From contig OZ026525.1 in NCBI GenBank assembly GCA_964019695.1, forward strand, positions 72,408,260-72,472,259: 64,000 nt of DNA, read 5' to 3'. The position numbers and the translations under genes were made by a program. The notes beneath the pieces were generated by a model, which made no database searches, had not been told where the DNA came from, and saw only the letters and a program-made list of their open reading frames with translations. The DNA is from Loripinus fragilis (lineage: Eukaryota; Mollusca; Bivalvia; Lucinida; Lucinidae). This document shows positions 21,359-39,664 of this stretch, one piece after another; positions within the stretch are counted from its first letter, which is position 1, and each line of letters starts with the position of its first letter.

Positions 21359-22339
21359 TACCCCAAAAGTCCTATAATATATAACAATGACAATATAACA
21401 TTCCTTTCTGTATATTAACGCTTGTCAAGCCCTTGTGCGATAATGTGTTGCAGGCCTCACAGCTGTTAATACAAGGAAAAGAATGTTTTATCCTCTTATT
21501 GCATATTTGTTAGTTTATTCTTCAAATGACATTTAGATCTATGCATCAGGAATAAAGCAATAATTTTTAGCTTTTATCTACATAAATCCTACGTGTAAGA
21601 AAGCATCAAAGTATCAAGACATGCTATAGCCATGCTTTAATGAGAATCATAATGTAATGTGCTGGGTCACATATGCTAGGTCAAAATCTTTTTTGTCATT
21701 TTCTACGCCCATTTGTCAGTGCTTAATCAATAATAGCTATGCCTCCGCCCAGTGATATACATAGGGCGTACATAGGGCGTAGACAAACAAAAAAAAATGG
21801 TTGAAAGGGGAGACAACACTTGTTATAGTCTTTATTTTTTTCATGATTTTTCAGAAAAGTCACCAAAACAAAAAAACGAGCACGGTGACACATATTTTTT
21901 ATTCAATCATTAGATTCTTCATTAAAATATCCTTGTAAAAATATGTTTTTTGTTGTTCCAGTTACATTCTCTGATATGTTTATTTTGAATATTAATGTTT
22001 TTTTTTGGCATTTATTCGTTTGACTTAATTAGGATTTTGCTTAATAAATTGTGTAAATACATGTTATTTCACTATTTTTTGTTTTTATTTATATCTCTGG
22101 TGTGAGTAGTATTTGTTCTGAAAGAAACTGTATTGCGTTTCTTGTTAATTTGTTAACAAAATCTGTGTTTGTTTATTTCAAAAACCTGCGATTTTGCAGT
22201 TTTTGACACCAAATAACTTTTTAAAAAGAACGGTGAGGTATTGTTTTTTTTTGTCTTAGAGTATTAGTATAAGTCTATATTATAATATATTAAAAGATAA
22301 AACACTTTTGGACATATGCCGGTGAGTCCGGTACTACCT

Positions 22340-25250
22340 TACGGTATTTTCAGGTTTAGCCCATGCATATCATCTGGCCCAAATGTGTCAGGAATGATTT
22401 CATTAAAATGAGAACTTTAAAATAAATGCATCACAATGATATCACTATCGTTTGCAGGAAAATATAGCGATTTAAGCAAAATTCTGTAAGGTTCAGCTAG
22501 GGGAGGGGGTTAATGCGATTTTAAAGAAAGTGTGCCTGTACCTACAAAATGACTCGTTTTTCATCAGCAATTCAACCTACACTATTAAACTTGTTAGCTA
22601 ATTATAGCTTATATATAGTACTTTCATCTGATGTCATGGTCTGATATGCAGATTAGTTATCTAATTTGCATATTTATCAATACTGAAGAAAATTTCATAA
22701 AATAAGGGGAAATTATAAAAAAGCAAATATAAACTGAATTCTGCCCCCAAACTGTCCTTGTTGCATGTTTTATATCATCAGTGATACGATTTGACAAGTC
22801 CTTTCATCCATTAGTCACATAATAATATCATACCATGTGCATATTCATGAGTATTTATGGAAGTGAAAATAGAGGTAAAATCATGGAATAACTACCCCCC
22901 CCCCCCCCACACACACACACCTCGGGAGGGGGAGGGGCTTTTTCGACTTACCTTGCAACCAAGGACAATTATTCATGGATGCGAAATTGTTTCATAGGGG
23001 CCACTAAATACCAAACATTCATATTGTCTCCAAAAATAAACCTATTTGGATTACATAAAAATGCATGGTGTCCATGGCAACCCATCGGGCACTGTAGATG
23101 GGTCATTTGCAAGCAGACCCAAGATTCACACTTGCGTGCTGCACATACTTTCATAGATTTTTTCTCTCTTCCACTAATTCAAGGAAAACAAGCTGTCAGT
23201 TACTGGCCAAACAAAATGGTCGCTAAATAGCAAAGAAAAAACTGGCTAGAACAATTTACCCTTCCCCCATAATGTGAAAATACACAATATTATTCTAAAG
23301 GAAGTGGGTGTACCTACATAATGATTCGTATCTAAGCAGCAACTCATCCTAGACTACCGCCCCTGGTACCGAATTGAAGCCCAGACATAGTTTTTTGTTC
23401 AATAAGCTGATATGCAAATTTTCGCTTTTGCATATTCATGAGTATTAATAAAAAATAAAAAAGAAAAGAAAATTCGTAGAAAAAATAAGGGGGTGTACCT
23501 ATACACATTACCCATATGTCATTTGCTAGTTATCATAGACTATCAAATTGGTACCAAATCAAAGCCTAGACAAAGTACTTTTATCCAACTGTACGAAATA
23601 CAAATAATCTAATTTGAATAGTCATGAATATTTATGAAAACATGAGAAATAAGAGAAAAATGGTAGAAAAAATAAGGAGGATGTGTACAATATTTCCTAA
23701 AAGTAAGCTGCTAACTTTTCTAGTCTACCAAACTTGATACCAAATAAAAGTTGAGACATTACACTTTAATCCAATAGTATGATATACAAATGATCTAATT
23801 TGCATATTCATAACTATTAATGAAAACATTAAAAATAAGAGAAAAATGTTAGAAAATTTAAAGGGGTGTACATACAACATAACCCATATGTCAGCTTCTA
23901 ACTATTCTAAACTTCCAAAATTGGTACCATATGAAAGGTGAGTCATAGTACTTTAACACAATAGTCTGATATACAAATCTTATTTTCATATTTGTGAATA
24001 TTAATGAAAACATTAAACAAAGAAAGAAAAATTGCAGAAAAAATAAAATGGGTATATCTACAAAATTACCTATATCTCATATGCTGATTATCATAGACTA
24101 ACAAGCTTGGTGGCAAGTAAGTGCTAAGACATAGCACATTCTTGCCATGATCGGATATGCAAATCATTTTATGATTATACTCTTGAATACTAATTTAAAT
24201 GTAAGAAAGGAGAGAAAAATTGTAATAAAATTAAGGGGGTGTACCTACAAAATTACTCATATCGTAGCTGCTAATATTCCTAGACTACCACACTTGGTAC
24301 CGACTTAAAGCTACGACATTTTACTTTACTCAATAGCAATTATGTGAAATTTTCCATTTTTAAATTTATTAATATTAATTTAAACATTAGAAATGAGAGA
24401 GGAAACGTAGAAAATTAGTGGGGGTCTACCTCTAAAATTACTCCTATCTCATCTTTAAATTGTTCTAGACAATTAATCTTAGTATCAAATTAAGAATGAT
24501 ACAAAGTATTTTATTCCAATGGTCAGATATACAATCAATTAACAAACATATTCATGAATATTGATGAAAACTATAGAAAACTAAAGAAAAATTGAAAACG
24601 AATCAATAAGGTTGTATCTTCAAAAATACTCATTAATAAACAAATTAGATAATTTGCATATCAAACAACAGTATTATAGAAATTTTTCTGGGCTTTAATT
24701 TGGGAACAAGTTTAGAAAGTAAGTGAATATGAAATCTAGGGTAAATTGCAGCTGAGATATGAGTAATTTTGCACGTACATTTTATAAATTGTTCTAATTT
24801 ATTCTTATTTCTAATATTTAATTAATATTCATAAATACAATTTTTAGATAAGTTGCATATTGGTCCATTAAGTAAACATGATATGTATTAGCATTAAATT
24901 GGTACCAAGGCTGGTAGTATAGGCTAGTAAGCAGCTGAGATGTGGATAAATTGCATGTACACCCCCTTAATTTTCATGATTTTCTCTTATTTCTAATATT
25001 TTCATTAATATTCATGAATATTCAAATTTGATGATTTGCATATCTGAACATGGGATAAAATTCCTGTCTTAACATTCAGTTGGTACCAAGTTTAAAAGTT
25101 TCGGATGAGCTGCTGCTGAGATATGAGTACTTTTGTAGGGACATTCTCATTCTTAAGAAGCGCATTATGCGTTGCCATGGAAACCATGCGATTTCACATA
25201 GCTCAAATAGGTTTATTCTTTAGGGCAATATTTTCCCCATTCAAGTGGTC
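22340..25250. repeat. Degenerate tandem array, about 186-bp unit, flipping orientation
   Basis: The phrase GTGTACCTACAAAATTACTC (variably mutated) recurs at about 22537, 23308, 23492, 23680, 23868, 24050, 24239, 24424 and 24613, with spacings of 182-189 bp over the last eight. Each unit continues with a TTGGTACCAAAT landmark and an A/T-rich CATATTCATGAATATTAATG stretch. From about 24640 onward the same units run in the opposite orientation (GAGATATGAGTAATTTTG, then CATGTACACCCCCTTAATTT). A header with CCATGGCAACCCAT and AAACCTATTTGGATT lies near 22930-23100, with its inverse near 25165-25250. A related copy is at 50750-52000. Confidence 0.82.
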
Positions 25251-28200
25251 TTCCAAAACAATTTGACACACATTAGAAGTTTTCCTGATCGTGCAAGATT
25301 GGACTAATTAGACCCTAGGGTACTAAGGAATGTGCATGCTCTTACTTTTTATAGATGCAAAATGTACCATATATTTGGGCATGAACATTATGACATATTT
25401 ATTTCAAAACAAAACAACTTGCTGATTATCAAAGTTTTTTTTCTAATTTATTACTTGAAAAGTTGGTAAACTATGAATAAAACTAACATTTAAAAAGCAG
25501 AATACTGAGTAAGGCAAGTTTATATAATGCTTTTATAGACTAAATGGACATTAATTACCATGAATACGGTAATATCCTGGAATAATTTTGTAAAATTGCC
25601 GCCAAAACCATGTACTCTAATGATAAAACGATCTAAGGACATAAAACAAATAATTTTGCATTTTCAAAAAATAAAATATTTCAGTTATTTGTCAAATTCT
25701 ATGATTTTTGGTGGGCATTTTGAAAATATGCAAATTAGGCCATTAAGACGTCATTTCTCAGCTTGCCAACATTGGTTTTCGGATTCAGCATACTAAATAA
25801 CCCCTAATCAAGGTGTCAAACCCTTTTCTTTACAAAATGCCTGTACTTGTTAACTTTTCTGATTTTTTTCCTGACTATACCACGGGTGGGCATCAGCGGA
25901 ACTACCGCGAAATCGCGTCAACGTAAATTTGTTCCTTCGTCACATACGGGACCTGTCGCGTTAGTAGCATCGTCATGGAAAAGCCAAACAAAGGTAGGTA
26001 CTCTCGCTTGTTTTGTTTTTTTTGTAAAAGAATGAGCTAACTAGGTAAAAATCCGGCAATGCTATTCCATGTAGATATGATTTACCTTGCTAAACAGGCC
26101 AAACTCGATGTTGAAAAAAGCTTTGCTTTGAGATGAGGACCGTAACCAAATCGAACACAGAACGGGATTTCTTCAGTTTTATGTCAAAACGAAGAAAGTA
26201 TGCAGATAGCTCAGAACAAGAGCATTTTACACATGGCATGTTCATAACGGCCCTTATTCGTCCGTCGGACGTAAAAAAATCGAACCGATCATGTACTATG
26301 AAGGAATGCTGCCAAAGTTTTCAGGCGCTGTAGCTCCTATGCCATCGCTCTAGTTGTAACGTCACGCTCTAGTTCCTTCGAGTATACCATGTCAGTACAC
26401 GCAGTGCATGCAGCCGCGGAGAGAAATGTGTGTTATATTGTAGTATCTACTGAAACACCCCAAACCACCACCAATCCATCTCAAACGCTGCTCCCCGTGT
26501 ACAAACTTACCCCTGCCCCACTCAAAGTCCTCACCCCAAGACCCCCACAGCATTTAGCTCAGCCTTTTGCGCAGATGCGCTACAGATGTAAGTATCGCGT
26601 CCACCGGCCTAAATATACTTGAAGTGTATATCATTTATCTACATGTATATATGTCTCAGTACATGAGATTTTGTCTCTTATCGCATGTGCCACGACTCAG
26701 ATTAGCTTGTGCATTTTTAAAGTTTCACCAGAACTTTCGCTGCTCGCACACGCAAAGTATGGATGTAGATAAAGACAAGACCACAATTTAGACCACTAGC
26801 TGGATTTAAAATTTGGTCTTGTCTTTATCTACATCTATGCTTTGTGTGTGCGAGCAGCGAAAGTTCTGGCAAACTTTAAAAATGCACAAGCTAATCTGAG
26901 TCGTGGCACATGCGATATGTGACAAAATCTCTACTGACACATATACATGTAGATAAATGATATACACTTCAAGTATATTTGGGCCGGTGTTACATCTGTA
27001 GCGCATTTGCGCAAAAGGCTGAGCTAAAGGCTGTGTGTGGGGGGTCTTAGAGGTGAGGACTTGGAGTGGGTAGGGGTAAATGTGCTAGTTTGTACACGGG
27101 GAGCAGCGTTTGAGATGGATTGGTGGTGGTTTGGGTGTTTCAGTAGATACTACAATATAACACACATTTCTCTCCTTGCCTGCATGTATTGACATGGTAT
27201 ACTCGAAGGGACTAGAGTGCGACATTACAACTACCGCGATGGCTAAGGCGCTATTGCGCCTGAAATTTTTGGCATCATTTCTCCATAGAACATGACATGT
27301 TCGGTTTTTTAAGTCGGAAGGACGAATAGAGGGCTGCTATGTACACGTCATGTGTAAAAGGCTCTTGTTCTGAGCTATAATTGGCAAAACATGTGCATAC
27401 TTTCTTTGTTTTGACATAAAACTGAAGAAATCTGTGTTCGATTTTCTTAAGGTCCTCATCTCAAAGCAAAGCTTTTTTCAACATCGAGTTTGGCCTGTTT
27501 AGCAAGGTAAATCATATCTACATGAAATAGCATTGCCGGATTTTTTACCTAGTTAGCTCATTCTTTTACAAAAAATCAAAACAAGCGAGAGTAATTCATA
27601 ACGGAGCAACATTTCGCTCAAACGACGCACGTCTCGACCAAAGGGGCATGTACTCTCAATTTTTCTTCATACGTAGGCATGGACCCTGCATCTACTGTTT
27701 ACCGAAAACAAAATATCTAGAATATCAGGCATACCACCCGCCCCCAATAAAATTATGAAATTTTAGTAACCCAAATAAATATCCCCATTCTGTACATTGA
27801 CCTCATGAAAAAAAACCTTAAAATCACAGAAATGACCCCAAAACCATTCGAGTTGACCCAAAAATATCCACAAAATCTTAAAACTCCAAAAATATTCATT
27901 TTTCTACCCCCCCCCCTCCCCAAAAAATATTCATTGAAATTCAAGAATTTGAACCTCAAAAATGACCCAAGCCTACGTATGTGTGAAAATATCAGAGTAC
28001 ACCCCCCTCCTGGGACTGGACCTGTTTACATGTCTACAAAATATCAAGGGTAACTTAAAAATTTGACCACGGGGGGACAACAATTCCTGACCTGCCTACC
28101 AAATATACTGACACACACGTTCAACGCAAAATATTTCAGTTTACAAGGCCTTGCCGAACTCATTGAACCGCTCAGGGGTAAGTGAAGGTATTCACCCAAT

Positions 28201-28540
28201 CAGGCTATGATTAAAGTAAAAATTTTGACTTAAAAAACTCAACTTTCATTGTTATAAAGAAGTGTTTATTCCCCGAGGGCGAGAGGCAGTATATAGAGAT
28301 ATATAATGAAAATATCTGGAATGTTCTAAAAGGTATGGAGTGAACAATCTTACATCTGCATGCCAACTGACGGTCGGTTTAGTTTATCGCCATATCCCCG
28401 ATTCTTAACCGGTTGCGGATAGATGAGAATAGAACCAAATAATTCTTATTTGTACAAATAGAGAATGTTTTGATTGTTCGTTCCGTATGGGGTTTCCGTT
28501 TTCAAAACAAAACTGTTATTGAAAATAGACCACATTCCTA

Positions 28541-28768
28541 CTGTCCTGCCAGCCAAAAGTGACAGTGACTTCATGTTTTGTTTACAAAGTTATCAGGGAC
28601 TTAGTCGATAGATCACTTTTGTAATAATCCTATCTAGCTTGAGGATAGGATACATACACAAGTGATCTATCGATTCGCGTTAGCTCAAGTGAAGTGTACA
28701 CGTTAGTGTTTTACTTAGCAATTGTAAACAAAGTATTGTGTCACTGTCACTCTTGGTTGGCACGACAG
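28541..28768. mobile_element. TA-flanked MITE, family T, copy 2
   Basis: Ends CTGTCCTGCCAGCCAAAAGT and the complement of CTGTCGTGCCAACCAAGAGT. The left flank is TA, while the right flank reads TG, so one duplicate is mutated. It sits in the spacer of the composite foldback, so it entered after that spacer existed or came with it. Confidence 0.75.
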
Positions 28769-29249
28769 TGGTTACATTTGTATTTTCTATTGTATTGTAT
28801 GATTGGAACTGAAACTTTAGTAGAATGAATGCTTCGCTTGAATGCATGATATTTTTCATACGGATTTCTCGTAGTTATGTGGTTTCAATTCACAGCGTTT
28901 TCCTCTTTCTGGTGCTTAGTGTTTGTTGGCTGCAATATTTAATTGTGACAAATCGTGGGCCTTCCATAATCATTTATGCGAAAAGAAAAATTGCTCTGGC
29001 ACAATACATCTTGGAAGTATACGACACATGTGAACTTGATCTAGTAAAGAAGTCTATCTCCGTTTTATGTCTTTGAACTAGACTCTTCAACAAAACATTG
29101 CAATTTATCCCCATTTAAGCCAGATGGGATTTCCCTTTAATACTAATTGGACCTGTCCATTTCCGTTTTAAGGGTTGTCGGGTGTTGGTTTTCCTTTTCA
29201 ATCAAATTTCAAAAGACCACTGCAAGCAAAAACGAGAGACCCGACCAGA

Positions 29250-29274
29250 CGCCGCATTATGCGGCGTCTGATCT
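29250..29274. repeat. Perfect short hairpin
   Basis: CAGACGCCGCAT and its complement pair across a single T. The flanks (GACCCG left, GATCTGGGTCTGCGCTGTTTG right) match the GATCAGAC hairpin family at 21047, 55610 and 59552. Confidence 0.7.
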
Positions 29275-30789
29275 GGGTCTGCGCTGTTTGCCTATGTCCC
29301 ATAAAAAGGACACAAGTGGCTTATATGGGTTAAGTTGGCATAGAAAGATAAACTTAAAACCAAAAGTAACTTTACAGAGTTGATGCATATACATTTTAAG
29401 GATATTGGTGAAGGATATTTTAAATGTTGTTTTTATATATAACAGTCCAATCAGGCATTCGTGAGACAGTCGAAAACAATGGTTTTCTTCGTTTTGAATC
29501 AGGCAAGGGAGCAAAATAAACGTTTCCAAAACGCATCGCTGTAGCTTTGAGAAAGGACAAATTTCAACGTTAAAGACCCAGCCTGAAAGATATACTATCA
29601 AATTGTTGTTTAAAGTTCAAATCCTCCCGGATCACCCTACGAGTAAAACAATTACATCTGTACCCTTTTGTGAACTTAAAATGGATTTTTAATGGGATTC
29701 CCTTTATATTATAAATGCTCTGCCTTTTTTCTTCCAAACCGACTGGAATTTTTATCAGATTATCTTGTCAAATACTCTGGGCATAGGTCCAAACAAATCA
29801 CTGATTAAAAAAATAAATTTTATCAGAGATAAAGCTTTCAGAAAGCACTTAAGGTTTACAACTGTTTTAATACAAAGGGGTTAGTTTCGAAGCAAATCAA
29901 CCTTAAGATCCTGCCAAAAACTAACCATACGTCAGAGACTAAAAGTCTGGCATTAAAGCGTGTTAAAATCCCGAGTTGTGGCACATGCCATAAGTGACAA
30001 AATCTCATGTACTGACACATATATACATGTAGATAAATAATTGACAATTCAAGTATATTTGGGCTGATACTTACATCTTCAGCGCATATGCGCAAAAGGC
30101 TGAGCTAAAGGTTGTGGGGGTCTTGGAGGTGAGAACTTGGAGTGGGGCGGGGTAAAGTATGCTAGTTTGTGCACTGCATGTACTGACATGGTATACTCGA
30201 AGGAACTAGAGCGTGATGTTACAACTAGAGCGATGACATAGGAGCTACAGCGCCTGAAAACTTTGGCAGCATTCCTTCATAGTACATGATCGGTTCGATT
30301 TTTTTTTACGTCCGACGGACGAATAAGGGCTGTTATGAACATGCCATGTGTAAAATGCTCTTGTTCTGAGCTAAAACTGGCAAAACATCTGCATACTTTC
30401 TTCGTTTTGACATAAAACTGAAGAAATCCCGTTCTGTGTTCGATTTGGTTACGGCCCTCATCTCAAAGCAAAGTTTTTTTCAACATCGAGTTTGGCCTGT
30501 TTAGCAAGGTAAATCATATCTACATGGAATAGCATTGCCGGATTTTTACATAGTTAGCTCATTCTTTTACAAAAAAACAAAACAAGCGAGAGTACCTACC
30601 TTTGTTTGGCCTTTCCGTGACGATGCCACTAACGCGACAGGTCCCGTATGTGACGAAGGAACAAATTTACGTTGACGCGATTTCGCGGTAGTTCCGCTGA
30701 TGCCCACCCGTGTATACACGCTTTATTGTGGATCGATACGACACAGCTACAATGGGTTGTATACAAGATACAACAGTAGATATGTAATC

Positions 30790-31215
30790 GGTGAAGCATA
30801 CCTCTTGTTTAAAGAATAGAATATACCATTAATAATTCAGCTGGTCGTCTTACATATCACATACTGGTGTATGGACATGCATGTGGCCTTTGAAAATGAC
30901 CAATGTGTAAATATACGTTTGAACATCAATCTAAGAGCGATATGTTATCTAAATTTGGTGTAAATTTAAAAAAAATACACGGATAAGTAAAAAAAAAAAA
31001 GAGCCAACGACGTGCAATGGAACAATGGATTGAATTTTCATTTTTAATTGAGCATATATTATTACCAAATTTGTCTTATAACAAAAAGTAAGCTAGTATG
31101 ACCAGTGACAATCGACACAATCCATATCTACGCCGTACGTCGACGCAGTTACTCTTGGTGGTGGTGCAAAATAGAATGAATTAAAATATGATTGAACTTA
31201 TCATATTATTGGAGA
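30790..31215 (+). promoter_or_regulatory. Duplicated upstream region of fucosyltransferase gene 1
   Basis: This stretch aligns by eye with 55800-56127 upstream of gene 2, sharing GTGTAAATATACGT, AATCTAAGAGCGATAT-like text and GCCA.CGACGTGCAAT. It may hold the promoter and 5' UTR. An ATG at 31188 opens a 53-codon frame that overlaps the predicted start out of frame, and the same arrangement occurs in gene 2 (56100). I see no certain TATA box or upstream splice acceptor. Confidence 0.5.
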
Positions 31216-37309
<6,094 letters not shown>

Positions 37310-37541
37310 TCCTCCCTAATCACATAAAAGGAATAGAAGTGTCAACGATGACTTTCTGTTAGACGACGTTCGACCGCAAGTCACTTATGATTCAAAACAA
37401 CGAAGGATTCCCAGTGCTCAGTGATAGAGGTCATAGAGGTCCCCACGGCGAAGCTTCATGAAGATACACGAGCGATGTCCTGAAAATGCCAGTAAACAAA
37501 GCTTCCATATGTTTATATGAAACTTTCCAGTGATTCACATA

Positions 37542-37640
37542 CTGTCCTGTCAGCCAAGAGTGACAGTGACATCATGTTTTGCTTACAAAGTTATCAGGGA
37601 CTTAGAATCGATAGATCACCTGTGTATCAATCCCATCCGT
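37542..37640. mobile_element. Family T MITE, left half only
   Basis: Starts CTGTCCTGTCAGCCAAGAGT after TA and runs to ATCAATCCCATCCGTAGG, then stops matching near the family's centre. The right half is absent. It lies downstream of the gene 1 stop codon. Confidence 0.65.
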
Positions 37641-37699
37641 AGGTTAGTAGGTTAGTGGCATGCGTTCTAGCCTTTTTAGATGGACGCTTTGCTGAGCAT

Positions 37700-38210
37700 C
37701 AGTCAGATAGTAAAAACGCAAATGCTAATAACTCTTAAACCACATGGTATATTTGGACCAAATTTTGCATACTTATACATTTTAACATTGTCCAGCGACT
37801 GGTATGCAAAACGGCGACGAGCATCATTCGGCCGGTTGAGGTAGTTTAGTGAAAATGCTCATAGCTCTTGAACCGCATGTTATATTTTGCTCAAATGTTG
37901 CATACCTATACACTAAAGCATTGTATGCAACACCTTTTTTCTGATCTTTACAGAGAAGCTGACGCTTTACCCAATTTTATCGGTGTTCATGCTGCATGCA
38001 CTATTGCAAACCAAATACAGGTTTCTTTAGAGAAATTCAGCTATCTTATAAAATAAGACCAACAGGGCAAATAACTCTATTAGACATTTGATAACCAACC
38101 CATCTTATAAACAGAAACATGTGTGAGTCAGTCTGTCTGTCCTTCCATCCATGGTCAGTAAGTGAAAATGCTCATAACTCTTGAACAACATGGTATGCTT
38201 TGATCCAGTT
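37700..38210. repeat. Degenerate repeat with CATAACTCTTGAACC-like core
   Basis: A core of AAAATGCTCATAACTCTTGA and CATGGTATATTT recurs at about 37715, 37850 and 38163, with GCATACYTATACA following twice. Spacing is irregular. It is probably a decayed tandem or dispersed repeat. Confidence 0.55.
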
Positions 38211-38463
38211 ACGCATAATTTTGTAGGAAATGATTAATTCGCTTTCCACACATTCCTTCTGGCACTGTATTGCGAAGGAAAATGAAAACCCTTAATATTT
38301 CACCTTTAATCTACGTTCACCACGGGTCGTGCACATTACGATCAGTTTGATTTTGGTTATTATTTCAACCTTTATTTAATATTTCGTCTACATATACGAC
38401 TTTAGTTCTCCTTCTTCGAAACAATCACACTGTGTGATTTTGACTGTAATAAATGTACATATA

Positions 38464-38689
38464 CTGTCTTGCCAACCAAGAGTGACAGTGACTTAATGCT
38501 TTGTTTACAATTGCTAAGTAAAACACTAACGTGTACACTTTACTTGCGCTAACGCGAATCGATAGATCACTTGTGTATTAATCCTATCCTGAGGATAGGA
38601 TTAATACATAAGTGATCTATCGATTATAAGTCTCTGATAACTCTGTAAACAAAGCATGAGATCACTGTCACTCTTGGCTGGCAGGAAAA
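38464..38689. mobile_element. Family T MITE, copy 4
   Basis: TA then CTGTCTTGCCAACCAAGAGT on the left. The right end (ACTCTTGGCTGGCAGGA) is eroded and followed by a TA. The centre AATCCTATCCTGAGGATAGGATT is self-complementary. Confidence 0.75.
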
Positions 38690-39660
38690 TACCTGGACAT
38701 ACTTGTGCCGCCCAGGTTATAAAACCAATGAATTACGAAAAATACACAAATATGCTTTGTTTTTTGTTAGTTGCAAACATTATCTATTGAATTGAAAATA
38801 CATGGTGCTTTTATGATCAATGGTGCAGCAAAATTAACACAAAGGCCCTTCAGTGCATAAGAGACATACATTATAAACCGAATCAATCTAACACAGAATA
38901 ATTATTAACCCATAAAACGCCGTCTATTATTTGCAGCAGACGACAATTTCAGATTTGGCTGCTTTTTCAACAAACAAGTTGGCTGCTTTTAAAAAGCCGC
39001 CAATAGTTTAGGTTTGGCAAATAGGTTGTTTTTATGACAGCATTCCTTTACTTTTATTATTATTATAATAGGTCTTGTTTAACAAATCTTAGAGTCAGCA
39101 GAATCTCGGACCCAATTATACTGGGTCCGAGGCAGAATAGGTGTTTGAAAAGATTATTTGTACAGATTGTATTATCGAGCATGAGCTCTTGCGAATGAAC
39201 CTTCGCTACTACATGCAGAAAATGTCTGACCAAAATCTAGACCTTTAAGCAGCTGGGTAGGTTTTATAGGGTTTTACCAAACAATAAAGTACCAAAATTT
39301 TGTGTGCTCCCTAAAAATATTGATGTTTTTGTTGTCAATAAACCACACATCAATTTTCTATGTTTTGATTTTACCCATTGAATTTTCTCGGACGGTACAG
39401 AGGTCCAGATAAGCTTTCAGTTCAATTGGGTATTTACCCCACACGATTTTTATGAATTGCTTTTTTCCAAAAACAATTGCTTAAAATATTTTTTTACCCC
39501 ACATAGATTTTTGAAATTGCTTATTTATAAGTTATAATTAAAGTACCTAATAATCTTAGTTAATAATTTAAATAATAATCTTAGTTTTCGTAATGGAAGA
39601 AACATACAGATTGAGTGACTTTAAGTACTTTGTGCAAATACTTAGCCAGTAACTGACAAA
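38690..39660. other. No gene recognised
   Basis: Only small hairpins (for example TCGGACCCA-ATTATAC-TGGGTCCGA near 39108) and an approximate double copy of TTTTTACCCCACA.GATTTTT (39430 and 39490) are visible. Confidence 0.5.
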
Positions 39661-39664
39661 TGAC

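Larger units (their letters stand above)
18780..22337. mobile_element. Possible 3.5-kb element with TAAGGTAGTAC ends
   Basis: AAGGTAGTACGGGACCCATG at the left and the complement of AAGGTAGTACCGGACTC at the right form short imperfect inverted ends; both also contain ATGTC.AAAAG. No transposase was recognised inside. The target duplication is unclear, so this is a tentative boundary call. The interior includes three hairpin units and a TA-flanked element. Confidence 0.45.
17205..25876. mobile_element. Approximately 8.7-kb inverted-repeat-bounded block
   Basis: The left end TAGTCAGGAAAAAAATCAGA and following 200 bp recur inverted at the right end (TCTGATTTTTTTCCTGACTA). Shared landmarks are TATGCTGAATCC, AACCAATGT.GGCAAGCTGA and TAATTTGCATATTT. 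Inside lie two tandem arrays and other inverted elements. The right end is immediately followed by the composite foldback at 25881. I found no convincing target duplication or transposase. It may be one large element or two oppositely oriented copies of a smaller repeat. Confidence 0.6.
25881..30712. mobile_element. 4.8-kb composite foldback with perfect 5-bp target duplication
   Basis: Begins CACGGGTGGGCATCAGCGGA and ends with its exact complement. TATAC lies on both flanks (25876-25880, 30713-30717). There are three homologous arms: plus 25881-26790, inverted 26808-27592 (lacking the outer 115 bp) and inverted 29973-30712. A 2.4-kb spacer (27593-29972) includes a family T MITE. The outer nine bases match the 9517-11233 foldback, and the following ACTACCGCGAAATCGCGTCA resembles its ACTACCACGAAATTGTGTTA. 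No transposase is recognised. Confidence 0.85.

Noticed and set aside
17205..25876. Calling the 8.7-kb block a Helitron or a Polinton
   Set aside because: No rolling-circle replicase, helicase, DNA polymerase or integrase frame was seen, and the ends are inverted repeats without the expected terminal signatures.
31192..31215. Fucosyltransferase start at 31192 (and 56104)
   Set aside because: Both positions are TTG, not ATG. The first in-frame ATG with good context is eight codons later in each gene.
37868..38056. 62-codon frame downstream of fucosyltransferase gene 1 as an extra exon
   Set aside because: Gene 1 already ends with TGA at 37307-37309 in a mini-exon shared with gene 2, and this segment has no counterpart after gene 2.
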